Part shown: positions 1 through 6,576 of the stretch, in pieces | How positions within the stretch are numbered: the stretch's first letter is position 1 | Layout of the letters: each line of letters begins with the position of its first letter | Origin: Rhodanobacteraceae bacterium | GTDB taxonomy: Bacteria > Pseudomonadota > Gammaproteobacteria > Xanthomonadales > Rhodanobacteraceae | Length of the DNA stretch: 9,162 bases | Direction: 5' to 3' | NCBI GenBank assembly: GCA_025924775.1 | Contig: JAICHS010000081.1 | Coordinates: forward strand, 1-9,162 | Made by a program: the position numbers and the translations under genes | Notes under the pieces: model-generated | Seen by the model: the letters and a program-made list of their open reading frames with translations, nothing else | What the model was told of the DNA's origin: nothing | The model's database searches: none

Positions 1-1
1 C

Positions 2-103
2 ACGGGCATCTACATGGGCTGGCGTTACTCGCGCCATCGCCGGCGTTACGGCGCCACGCTGGTGGCGGGCGTGTTGGTGCCGGCGCTGTTGCTGCTGGCC
101 TGA
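2..103 (+). CDS. C-terminal end of an unidentified membrane protein (partial)
   Basis: An open frame enters from the left edge and ends at TGA 101-103, giving 33 residues. They comprise a very basic stretch (R-Y-S-R-H-R-R-R-Y-G) followed by a hydrophobic run, GATLVAGVLVPALLLLA, right at the C-terminus. This looks like a cytoplasmic positive loop leading into a last transmembrane helix (positive-inside rule). Codon use (G/C in third positions) matches the neighbouring genes. Too little is present to name a family. The next gene starts 19 nt further on the same strand, so the two could share a transcript. The coding call is fairly safe; the function is unknown. Confidence 0.55.
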   Translation, partial: TGIYMGWRYSRHRRRYGATLVAGVLVPALLLLA

Positions 104-122
104 TCCGCACGACCGGCAACGG

Positions 123-1358
123 ATGGTCGGTGGCGACGCGCGCCGCGATAATGGCGTGATGCAATCGCTGCAGACAGTGGACCGGGTCGTCGCGCGCAGC
201 GCGTCTTCGCGCCCGGGGCCGGTCGGCATCGCGGTGGCGGGGCTGGTCGCACTGGCAGTCGCGATGGGCATTGGCCGTTTCGCGTTCACGCCGATCATGC
301 CGATGATGGAAGCCGACGCCGGCCTCACCCTGCGCGGAGCGGGCTGGTTGGCGGCGTCCAACTACCTTGGCTATTTGCTGGGCGCGTTGTGCGCGGCGCG
401 ACTGTCGCTGGCACAGGCGGTGCGTGGTGGCTTGCTGTTGATCGCCGCGGTCACGTTCGCGATGGGCGTCACCGACGACTTCGCGGCGCAACTGGTGCTG
501 CGCCTCGCGGCCGGTGTTGCCAGTGCATGGGTGCTGATCCACGTCTCGGCGTGGGCGCTGGAACGGCTGCATGCGCTGGCGCGCGAGGATGCCAATGGCA
601 CGGTGTACGCCGGGGTCGGCGTGGGCGTCGCGGCGGCCGGGTGCGTGGTGCTGGCCGTGATGCAGGTGAACCTGGGTTCGGACCACACCTGGCAACTGTT
701 CGGGGTGCTGGCACTGGTGACGACGCTGGCGCTGTGGCGCGTGTTCCGCACCGACCTGGGCGCGGTGGATCCCGTACGTCCGGTCCGGCCGCACCCGCGC
801 ATCCACTGGACCGCCGACAAGCGGCGCCTGATGGCGTGTTATTTCGGGCTGGGCATCGGCTACATCATTCCCGCCACTTACCTGCCCGACATGGCGCACC
901 GCTTCATCACCAGCCCGCTGGTGTTCGGCCTGGCGTGGCCGGTGTTCGGGGCGGCTTCGGCCCTGTCGACGTGGATCGCCGCGCGCTGGTTTGCGCACGT
1001 GAACGACCGGCGATTGTGGGCCATCTGCAACGTGCTGATGGCAATCGGCGTCGCGCTGCCGGCGCTGTGGCCCACGCTGGGCGCGATCTTGATGGCGGCG
1101 TTGCTGGTGGGCGGCACCTACATGGTGGTGACCATGCTGGCGCTGCGTGAATCGCGGCGCGTGGCCGCCGCCGAAGCCACGGCCTTCATCGCGGTGATGA
1201 CCGCTGCGTTCGCGATCGGCCAGATTATCGGTCCGCTGCTGGTGACGGCGGTGGCGCACCTGCGCGATGGGTTCACGGCGGCGTTGCTGGGATCGGCGAT
1301 CGTGGTGCTGGCGGCCGCGGTGTCGCTGTGGCGTTCGGCAGCCGGCGCTGTCAGATAA
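123..1358 (+). CDS. YbfB/YjiJ-family MFS transporter
   Basis: This is a 411-residue inner-membrane carrier of the major facilitator superfamily, YbfB/YjiJ (MFS_4) type; the substrate is unknown. About 12 hydrophobic segments can be placed (near residues 34-55, 74-98, 101-117, 121-143, 161-181, 188-207, 237-256, 264-290, 298-313, 318-342, 350-378, 383-404), with a central basic cytoplasmic loop around 208-235. The first helix carries the family-typical G-I-G-R-F-A-F-T-P-I-M-P-M-M (residues 49-62). Length is normal for the family. The start is uncertain: ATG 123 gives a 33-residue polar N-tail, and ATG 159 (residue 13) would shorten it; neither has a clear Shine-Dalgarno. The stop (TAA 1356-1358) overlaps the stop of the convergent sulfotransferase gene. 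The family is confident; the substrate cannot be read from the sequence. Confidence 0.9.
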   Translation: MVGGDARRDNGVMQSLQTVDRVVARSASSRPGPVGIAVAGLVALAVAMGIGRFAFTPIMPMMEADAGLTLRGAGWLAASNYLGYLLGALCAARLSLAQAVRGGLLLIAAVTFAMGVTDDFAAQLVLRLAAGVASAWVLIHVSAWALERLHALAREDANGTVYAGVGVGVAAAGCVVLAVMQVNLGSDHTWQLFGVLALVTTLALWRVFRTDLGAVDPVRPVRPHPRIHWTADKRRLMACYFGLGIGYIIPATYLPDMAHRFITSPLVFGLAWPVFGAASALSTWIAARWFAHVNDRRLWAICNVLMAIGVALPALWPTLGAILMAALLVGGTYMVVTMLALRESRRVAAAEATAFIAVMTAAFAIGQIIGPLLVTAVAHLRDGFTAALLGSAIVVLAAAVSLWRSAAGAVR

Positions 1359-2196
1359 CCGGCACCTTGCGGATGTTGTTCTTCGGGTCCAGCCAGAACG
1401 AGTCGTTGACGAAGCGCTTGAACAGGTCGGGCGGCAGCACGCTCTCGCGCTTGGGCGCCGACACCTTCGGCTTCACGGTGTGCAGGCCCGGCAAGCCAAG
1501 CCGCGCATCGAATGCGTCGGCGTTGTACTGGATGTGCTCGAAGTCGTGCTCGAACCATGGTTCGCCGATGAACTTGTACAGCGCCATCAGCGCGGCCTTG
1601 GGGGCGCGCGTGAGGCCTTCGTAGGACAGCAACAGCAGGCGGCCCGGCGCGAACTGCCCGTAGAACGCGTCCTTGGTGGCCTGGAACGAAAACCCGACCA
1701 TGCCGTTGGCGTCGATCAGCGCCTCGGTGCGCGAATACACCGTGCCGTTGGGGTTGAAGTGGAACATCTTGTTGGCGTTCAGCGGCTGCTTGCGGATCAG
1801 GCGCTCCACGCTGTCCAGCACCCACGGCATTTCGCGCACGCAGGCGATCACCTTGGAGTTTGGGAACAGCTGCGCCAGCATCGGCAGCTTGCTGCACCAC
1901 ACCCGTCCGGTATCGAACACCACGTCGACGCCGCGGAACCCGCCGTAAAAGTTCTGGAATACGCCGCGCAGGATGGCCTGGCGCTGCGCGTCGTCGATGA
2001 CAACCGAAAAATCGTTCTTGCCGCTCATCTCCGCGACCAGCGCGCTGATCATGTCGCCCAGTGGGCTGGTCATGCCGGCGTGGAAGCGCGGGTTCTGCTT
2101 CAGCAGGGCGGAGAGCAGGGTGCTGCCGGAACGTGGCAGGCCGGAAATGAAGTGCAATTTCTCAGGTGGCTTGGCGGCCTGCGGCTTGGCGGGCAT
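1351..2196 (-). CDS. Sulfotransferase family protein (PAPS-dependent type)
   Basis: This is a 281-residue soluble protein of the sulfotransferase superfamily (Sulfotransfer_3-like). Such enzymes transfer a sulfuryl group from PAPS to a hydroxyl or amine; the acceptor here is unknown. The N-terminal FISGLPRSGSTLL (residues 16-28) is the 5'-phosphosulfate-binding loop. The stretch VIACVREMPWVLDSVERL (117-134) supplies the Arg121/Ser129 pair expected to hold the PAPS 3'-phosphate. Late S-Y-E-G-L-T-R-A-P-K and Y-K-F-I-G-E-P-W (from 191) are also typical. The frame stays open upstream to 2418, but that extension is low-complexity, lies antisense to the 3' end of nadV and has no family similarity. 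The ATG at 2196, just before the PSB loop and with GGGGAAG upstream, is the sensible start. It lies 61 nt downstream of nadV on the same strand with no visible terminator between, so co-transcription is likely. Confidence 0.85.
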   Translation of the reverse strand: MPAKPQAAKPPEKLHFISGLPRSGSTLLSALLKQNPRFHAGMTSPLGDMISALVAEMSGKNDFSVVIDDAQRQAILRGVFQNFYGGFRGVDVVFDTGRVWCSKLPMLAQLFPNSKVIACVREMPWVLDSVERLIRKQPLNANKMFHFNPNGTVYSRTEALIDANGMVGFSFQATKDAFYGQFAPGRLLLLSYEGLTRAPKAALMALYKFIGEPWFEHDFEHIQYNADAFDARLGLPGLHTVKPKVSAPKRESVLPPDLFKRFVNDSFWLDPKNNIRKVPVI

Positions 2197-2257
2197 GCGA
2201 ACGTCTTCCCCGTGGCGTGGCAAAGACGGGAGTGTAACCAGACAGCCGCCTTGTAGT

Positions 2258-3673
2258 TCAGGCTTCGCTGCGCGCGCGTACTTCGGCCAACGTCCAGTCG
2301 CGCATGAGGCGACCGTCTTCCCATACCGTGCCCAGCGCGTCTTCCCAGCCCTCGCCGAGCGCGGCGGCAGCGCCTGCGACGGCGCCACCCGGCAGCACCA
2401 CGGTCCTGAAGCTGCCATGCCCGCGGTGCCGCGCCAGGGTCAGCCGGCCGCGCTTGGACGCCTTGGCGTGGTCGGTTACCGGATCCTTGTAGACGTCCGT
2501 CCACTTGCCGTCAATGCGCGCAGCGGAACATTTAAGTGCGAACTTCTGGGTGTCGCGGTCGAGCTTCTGCAGCAGGGCGCCGCCCATCCCGAAGGCGAGG
2601 TTTTCCGCCGAATACCTCGCGTGGGTGATGCGCTCGAGGATCAGGCGAATCGAATCGGGGTTCACGCCGTCGCCCTGGATCACGCGCACGTGGTTCAGCA
2701 CGCGATAGCCCTTAGCGTTCACGGTGCTGCCGAACGCGGCGTTCAACAGGCTGAGCGTGCGGTGCACCACCTCGGCCGGGTCGCCGGAATCGGGACGAAT
2801 CACCACGGTGGCGCCGCTGTTGATGACTTCCTCGCGCAACGTGCCACCCCACATCGCTTCGATTGCGTGGAACAGGTCGTAGCTGTCGGATACGCAGGCG
2901 ACCACCGCGCCGGGTTTGGCGAACTGGCGCAGCACGTTGCGGTACGCATCCAGTTCGCGATCCTTGCCCCACGCGGTGATGGTGCTGTGCTCGGCGGCGG
3001 GAATCGAAAACCCGGCCATCGCCTCGCCGTAATACTCACGTGCCGCCAGCACACCCAGCACCGTGTCGGTGCCGCGGAAATTGACCAGGTGCGCCATGCC
3101 GCCCAGCGCCGCCGATTCCGCGCTGGATACGCCACGCGAGCCGAAATCGTGCAGCTTGAACGGCAATTCCTCGGCGGCACGCTCGCTGGTCTTTTCAAGA
3201 AACCCGCGGATCGTCCGCTTGACGTGCCAGCTGATCGTCGCGACGGTGGTCGGATACCAAACGCGCATCAGCAGCGTTTCAACGTACGACGGCACCCAGA
3301 AACAATCGGGGCAGGTGCTCTCGATCGTCATCAGGGCCTGGTGCGTCGGCACCACCGTGCCCTCCGGCACCGCGCGGATGCGCAGCGGCAGCTTCCCACC
3401 GTGGGCCGTGACGATGTGCCGCCAGCCGGCCTCGTTGAACGGCTCGCCGTGCGCCGCGAAAAAAGCCTTCGCGTCGTCGACCATCGCGGCCGTCACCGGC
3501 GCGGAAAGGTATTGCTTGAGGATCGATTGCAGCCCGAAAAACAGCGTGCGCTCGTACTCGCCGCCGCGGCTCTCCAGGTAGAAAAACGTGGCATCGACGC
3601 CCGGCGGATACTGCAGCCAGTGGCTGGCCTTGTAGCTGTCGGTGTTGAGGATCAGGTTGTCGGCGCGAAACAT
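2258..3673 (-). CDS. nadV: Nicotinamide phosphoribosyltransferase (NAMPT/NadV type)
   Basis: This 471-residue cytoplasmic enzyme converts nicotinamide and PRPP to NMN, the first step of one-enzyme NAD salvage. The NAMPT active site is readable: D12-S-Y-K near the N-terminus (base selectivity), LHDFGSRGVSS (174-184, with the ring-stacking Phe177 and Arg180), NFRGTDT (198-204, Asp203), the phosphorylated-histidine loop PAAEHSTITAWGKD with His229, RPDSGDP (293-299, ribose/phosphate binding) and FGMGGALLQK (361-370). Length fits bacterial NadV (human enzyme 491). Position 179 is Ser where the animal enzyme has Tyr. Classic nicotinate phosphoribosyltransferase (PncB) lacks this EHST/GTDT layout, so the nicotinamide-specific family is favoured even though annotation pipelines often write nicotinate phosphoribosyltransferase. 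No NMN adenylyltransferase gene is seen nearby. The start ATG at 3671-3673 has no strong Shine-Dalgarno. It probably leads a two-gene unit with the sulfotransferase. Confidence 0.92.
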   Translation of the reverse strand: MFRADNLILNTDSYKASHWLQYPPGVDATFFYLESRGGEYERTLFFGLQSILKQYLSAPVTAAMVDDAKAFFAAHGEPFNEAGWRHIVTAHGGKLPLRIRAVPEGTVVPTHQALMTIESTCPDCFWVPSYVETLLMRVWYPTTVATISWHVKRTIRGFLEKTSERAAEELPFKLHDFGSRGVSSAESAALGGMAHLVNFRGTDTVLGVLAAREYYGEAMAGFSIPAAEHSTITAWGKDRELDAYRNVLRQFAKPGAVVACVSDSYDLFHAIEAMWGGTLREEVINSGATVVIRPDSGDPAEVVHRTLSLLNAAFGSTVNAKGYRVLNHVRVIQGDGVNPDSIRLILERITHARYSAENLAFGMGGALLQKLDRDTQKFALKCSAARIDGKWTDVYKDPVTDHAKASKRGRLTLARHRGHGSFRTVVLPGGAVAGAAAALGEGWEDALGTVWEDGRLMRDWTLAEVRARSEA

Positions 3674-4039
3674 GGCATGGCTGTAGCGCAGGACGGGTAT
3701 CGTCCAAGGTTAGCGCAGCCGCACAAATGCACCTTCGTTTGCGTCGTCAGCATGGGGGTCGGTGCCTTCCTTGCGTGAGGAAGCGTGTCGGGGAATCGCG
3801 GTCGCGCCCGATCGGCGCCTGCGCGGTCCCGAGATCGCCCAAAGCCTTGCTCGCGAACAGGGCGTGGTTGCGACAGACACATTCAGGCTGCGTGGTGGCC
3901 CCGAGGTGCCCCATCTCACAGGACTCGCGAGCCTGCTTGGCGAGCACGGACACGGGTGTAACCAAGGAGTCACGGCACGGTCGCGAAGGTGAAGCCTCAG
4001 GATGTGAGGATTCGCCCGAGCCCAAACCGGACCTTGACC
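3674..4039. other. 366-nt intergenic region between divergent nadV and glycosyltransferase genes
   Basis: No ORF here looks like a real protein: the short frames on both strands lack family similarity, good start sites or consistent codon bias. The region must hold the promoters of the two divergent transcription units. Things visible in it: a GGACG-N5-CGTCC palindrome at 3691-3705 close to nadV; a CTTCCT-N6-AGGAAG inverted repeat at 3766-3783; and a weak Pho-box-like element at 3967-3984 before the glycosyltransferase. On the minus strand a poor sigma-70-like pair (TTGGAC, 16 nt, TACAGC) overlaps the palindrome. None of these is strong alone. No tRNA or known riboswitch fold was recognised. 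Confidence 0.6.
3691..3705. promoter_or_regulatory. Palindrome GGACG-N5-CGTCC ahead of nadV
   Basis: A perfect 5-bp inverted repeat with a 5-nt spacer (GGACG GGTAT CGTCC) is centred about 25 nt upstream of the nadV start codon. On the minus strand its left arm overlaps a weak TTGGAC -35-like hexamer. It could be an operator or a small leader hairpin. It does not match an NAD-regulator site that I know (NrtR boxes are more AT-rich), and a repeat this short could be chance in GC-rich DNA. Confidence 0.2.
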
Positions 4040-5185
4040 ATGCACATCGTCTTCGTGACTGAAACCTGGCCGCCGCAGGTAAACGGCGTTGCCCTTACCG
4101 TAAGGACCCTGGCCTTGGGATTGGCTGCCCGCGGGCATCGCATCGAAGTCGTGCGCCCCGGGAAAAGCGGAATCGATGGCAAGGTGGCGCTGCTACCTGC
4201 CCGCGGGGCCCCCCTGCCGCGCTATTCCGGACTGCAAGTGGGCATGCCGCAAGGCGGGGAATTGCGCAGGCGTTGGTGTGAAGGCCGCCCCGACACGATC
4301 TACATCGCCACCGAAGGATTGCTGGGCATCTCGGCAATGCACGCAGCGAATGCCATGGGCATTCCGGTCGTCACCGGGTTTCACACCCGATTCCATGACT
4401 ACGCCGCGCACTATGGCGTCAAGTTTTTGGCGCCTCTGGTGCGTTCACGGTTGCTGCAGTTCCATCGCCGCGCACAAATGACGCTGGTTTCGACTCGCGC
4501 GCTTCACAGCGAGTTGAAAGAAGCTGGAATTTCACACGTGCGCAAGCTACGCCGCGGCGTGGACACCGATTTGTTTACGCCAAAACGCAGGGACCCCGCA
4601 TTGCGCAAAAGCTGGGGCGTGTCGGGCGATGCGCCGGTGCTGCTGTGCGTAGGCAGGCTCGCGGCCGAGAAAGGCCTCGGGCTGGCGCTGCAGGCGTACC
4701 GGGCCTTGCAGGCGCGGATTCCGGCCGCGCGCATGGTGATGGTCGGCGACGGGCCACAGCATGGTGCACTCGCCGACGCCTATCCGGACGTCATCTTTAC
4801 CGGAACGAAGCGTGGCGAGGAACTGGCTTCGCACTATGCCAGCGCCGACGTGTTCCTGTTTCCCAGCCTGACCGAAACCTTCGGCAATGTCGTGCTGGAA
4901 GCGATGGCCTCGGGGCTGGCGGTGGTCGCCTTCAACCGCGCAGCGGCGCAGGAACACGTTGCCAACGGCATCTCCGGACTCGTGGTCCCGGCAGCGGATG
5001 AACGAGGCTTCATCACCTCGGCCTACGAACTGGGTCTGGATGTCGAAACGTGCCGGATGCTCGGTATCAACGCAAGAATCGTCGCCCAGCAACGTGCACC
5101 GGACGCCGTAACGGCCGAGTTCGACCAACTACTGCACGCCATGCTGAGAGAGCACGGGCATGACCCCATCGGCGCCGCTGCCTAG
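4040..5185 (+). CDS. GT4-type glycosyltransferase (family 1, Agt/SqdX/MgtA-like)
   Basis: This 381-residue GT-B fold glycosyltransferase probably uses a nucleotide sugar at the cytoplasmic membrane face. The N-domain opens with MHIVFVTETWPPQVNGVA, the typical Rossmann strand and NGV acceptor loop, and contains GFHTRFHDYAAHYG (113-126). The C-domain shows VGRLAAEKGL (204-213, with Arg206/Lys211 for the donor phosphates), VGDGP (235-239) and the GT4 EX7E pair Glu279/Glu287 within LTETFGNVVLEAMASG. Close relatives act on lipid acceptors (diacylglycerol glycosyltransferases, mannosyl/glucosyl lipids, sulfoquinovosyl transfer), but donor and acceptor cannot be read here. A GTG at 3989 would add 17 unrelated residues; the family always begins at the beta-strand, so ATG 4040 is preferred although no Shine-Dalgarno is obvious. 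The last 26 nt overlap the PAP2 gene, indicating translational coupling. Confidence 0.9.
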   Translation: MHIVFVTETWPPQVNGVALTVRTLALGLAARGHRIEVVRPGKSGIDGKVALLPARGAPLPRYSGLQVGMPQGGELRRRWCEGRPDTIYIATEGLLGISAMHAANAMGIPVVTGFHTRFHDYAAHYGVKFLAPLVRSRLLQFHRRAQMTLVSTRALHSELKEAGISHVRKLRRGVDTDLFTPKRRDPALRKSWGVSGDAPVLLCVGRLAAEKGLGLALQAYRALQARIPAARMVMVGDGPQHGALADAYPDVIFTGTKRGEELASHYASADVFLFPSLTETFGNVVLEAMASGLAVVAFNRAAAQEHVANGISGLVVPAADERGFITSAYELGLDVETCRMLGINARIVAQQRAPDAVTAEFDQLLHAMLREHGHDPIGAAA

Positions 5186-5723
5186 GTGGAAAGCACTTCA
5201 GGCGTTCGATCCGCGCCTGTGTCGAACGGCCAGCCGTTGGGCCGCACGGAGCCGGGTCCGACGCGGCTTCGGCATCGTCAGCCGCCTCGGCGATGGCGGG
5301 TTCTGGTACGGGCTGATGCTCGTGCTGGCCGCATTCGGCGGCGCGCGCGGAATCGTTGCCGCCCTGCAAATGCTGGTGACCGGCTTCGTGGCGTGGTTGA
5401 TATATCGAACCCTCAAGCTGCACACCCGCCGGCTGCGCCCGTTCCGCGCACACCCCGATGTGATTGCCAGGGCGGCGGCGCTCGATGAATTCAGCTTTCC
5501 ATCCGGACACACCCTGCATGCGGTCAGTTTCACTGTTGTCGCCGTCAGTTGGTTTCCCTTCCTGGCGCTGCCGTTGATCGTGTTCACCGTACTCGTGGCG
5601 CTGTCGCGGGTAGTGCTCGGCCTGCATTACCCGACTGACGTGCTGGCGGGCGTCGTGATCGGCGCCGCCCTCGGTGCCGCGTCGATCTGGTCATGTTCGC
5701 TGCCGCTGCTGTCGATAGCCTGA
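5160..5723 (+). CDS. PAP2-family membrane phosphatase
   Basis: This 187-residue integral membrane lipid phosphatase carries all three PAP2 signatures: C1 K86-x6-R93-P94 (KLHTRRLRP), C2 P114-S-G-H117, and C3 S149-R-x5-H156-x3-D160 (SRVVLGLHYPTD). His117 and His156 are the expected nucleophile/acid pair, active on the periplasmic side. Hydrophobic segments flank these motifs (near 48-82, 118-147, 158-182), giving a compact 4-6 helix enzyme. Family members dephosphorylate phosphatidate, PGP, undecaprenyl-PP or lipid A phosphates; the substrate here is unknown. The start ATG 5160-5162 lies inside the 3' end of the glycosyltransferase gene (26-nt overlap), so the two are co-translated and probably serve the same lipid pathway, for example PAP2 releasing diacylglycerol that the glycosyltransferase sugars. 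That link is inference. Confidence 0.92.
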   Translation: MTPSAPLPRWKALQAFDPRLCRTASRWAARSRVRRGFGIVSRLGDGGFWYGLMLVLAAFGGARGIVAALQMLVTGFVAWLIYRTLKLHTRRLRPFRAHPDVIARAAALDEFSFPSGHTLHAVSFTVVAVSWFPFLALPLIVFTVLVALSRVVLGLHYPTDVLAGVVIGAALGAASIWSCSLPLLSIA

Positions 5724-5740
5724 CCGGCCATCGCGGCCGG
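5724..5740 (+). terminator. Hairpin right after the PAP2 stop codon
   Basis: A perfect 6-bp inverted repeat (CCGGCC ATCGC GGCCGG) starts one base after the PAP2 TGA. There is no T-run on the plus strand after it, so it is not a classical intrinsic terminator. It may stabilise the mRNA 3' end or give partial termination before the propeller gene. Confidence 0.35.
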
Positions 5741-5758
5741 GCTCCCCTGGGGAAAAGC

Positions 5759-5812
5759 ATGTTTGCGCGAACCGTCAAATCCACAGTTCTGATCGGTGCG
5801 GTATCCCCATGA
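5759..5812 (+). CDS. Possible 17-codon leader ORF upstream of the propeller lipoprotein
   Basis: ATG 5759 opens a 17-residue frame, MFARTVKSTVLIGAVSP, ending at TGA 5810-5812. The stop overlaps the ATG of the next gene in an ATGA arrangement. A purine-rich GGGGA lies 5 nt upstream of this ATG, whereas the propeller gene itself has no visible Shine-Dalgarno. Translation of this peptide could therefore deliver ribosomes to the lipoprotein start. It might instead be the remnant of an alternative N-terminus shifted out of frame. No family is recognised, and a short ORF like this can easily be chance. Confidence 0.25.
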   Translation: MFARTVKSTVLIGAVSP

Positions 5813-6468
5813 TCCTGATGCGCCTGTGCCTTTCGGCCGCAGCGCTGATGGCGCTCCTTGCCGCTTGCCAAAGACTGCTGGCGGCGGCATCGGTGTCGTG
5901 CAGGCTGTCGGCCCAAGGCGTGTCGCTTGGCACGAGCGACGGCATCGACTACGCCCACCTGGACCGCGCGAACCAGCGCATCTATGTGGCGGGCGATGGC
6001 GGCATCGACGTATGGAACGCGCGCAGCGGCGCGCCCGTCGGACGCATCCGCGATATCTCCGGCACGACCGGCATCGTCACGGCCCCGTCGTTCAACCACG
6101 GATTTGCCGCAGAAGGCTCGACCGGCACGATCAGCATTTTCAACCTGAGCACACTGCAAGTCGTGGGTCGGATTCCGTACGGCAACCCGCCCAATGGCAT
6201 GGTTTTCGACGCTGCGACGGGCACCGTGGCGGCAGTGAGCTCCGCCGGTCGCGACGTGAGGCTGATCGACGCCGCGTCGGGCACCGTGGTCGGGGCGGTG
6301 CAGCTTGCCGGAAGTCCGAGGGCGATGTGGTCGCGCGGAGACGGCATGCTCTATCTCCGACTCGATCGTCCAGCCCGCATTGTGCGTGTCAGTCTTGGCG
6401 CACGCCGGGTCGATGCGCGCTGGCCGTGGACAGCGTGCAAGGGCCCGCACTATGTGGCAGCTCAGTGA
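5809..6468 (+). CDS. YVTN/YncE-like beta-propeller lipoprotein, C-terminally truncated
   Basis: This 219-residue exported protein starts with a lipoprotein signal peptide: Met-Arg positive end, hydrophobic ALMAL core and lipobox L17-A-A-C20; Gln21 at +2 suggests the outer membrane. The rest is a run of about four beta-propeller blades of the YVTN type, with repeated pattern x-x-R-I-Y-V-A-G-D-G-G-I-D-V-W-N-x-x-S-G-x-x-V (residues 54-78, then near 105-122, 131-163, 178-202). Full relatives usually have six or seven blades and roughly 300 or more residues, so this copy stops early, straight after W-P-W-T-A-C-K-G-P-H. Beyond the stop at 6466-6468 no continuation is found in any frame; the DNA instead turns into a ppx relic. 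It is likely a broken gene, perhaps still translated. Such propellers usually scaffold or bind ligands and the role is not predictable. ATG 5818 is an alternative start. Confidence 0.7.
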   Translation: MILMRLCLSAAALMALLAACQRLLAAASVSCRLSAQGVSLGTSDGIDYAHLDRANQRIYVAGDGGIDVWNARSGAPVGRIRDISGTTGIVTAPSFNHGFAAEGSTGTISIFNLSTLQVVGRIPYGNPPNGMVFDAATGTVAAVSSAGRDVRLIDAASGTVVGAVQLAGSPRAMWSRGDGMLYLRLDRPARIVRVSLGARRVDARWPWTACKGPHYVAAQ

Positions 6469-6576
6469 GATCTGGCTTCGCCGAGGTCCTTCGGGTTCCG
6501 CGACTCGGCCATCATGCGGAAGCGCAATCTGCACGGCATGCTGGCAAGCGAACCGATACCGATACCGGCAAAGACC
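6469..6576. other. Unassigned stretch between the truncated propeller gene and the ppx relic
   Basis: About 108 nt with no supportable gene on either strand. It contains neither propeller blades nor clear exopolyphosphatase sequence. One frame gives G-F-A-E-V-L-R-V-P-R-L-G-H-H, faintly like the Ppx stretch before its conserved G/A-H-R-R, but the spacing does not fit. It probably holds the junction where two genes were joined by deletion. Confidence 0.4.

Noticed and set aside
389..1150. A 253-codon frame inside the MFS gene
   Set aside because: It is an alternate frame of the transporter, low complexity (G/R/A), with no independent evidence.
1267..2256. A 329-codon plus-strand open frame opposite the sulfotransferase
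   Set aside because: Its translation is the complement shadow of a well-supported gene and shows no motifs, signal peptide or start site.
2197..2418. N-terminal extension of the sulfotransferase to 2418
   Set aside because: The 74 extra residues overlap the 3' end of nadV, lack family similarity and precede the PAPS-binding loop by far more than usual; ATG 2196 is better.
1973..3778. A 601-codon plus-strand open frame
   Set aside because: It lies antisense to nadV and the start of the sulfotransferase gene, both with full catalytic motifs. The translation is rich in H, R, V and A without any family features, as expected of a GC-rich shadow frame.
3989..4039. GTG 3989 as the glycosyltransferase start
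   Set aside because: The 17 added residues are not part of the fold; the family begins directly at the first beta-strand, which starts with Met at 4040.
3727..4062. Short frames in the intergenic gap (e.g. 111 and 92 codons)
   Set aside because: Compositionally random, mutually overlapping on both strands and without starts or motifs.
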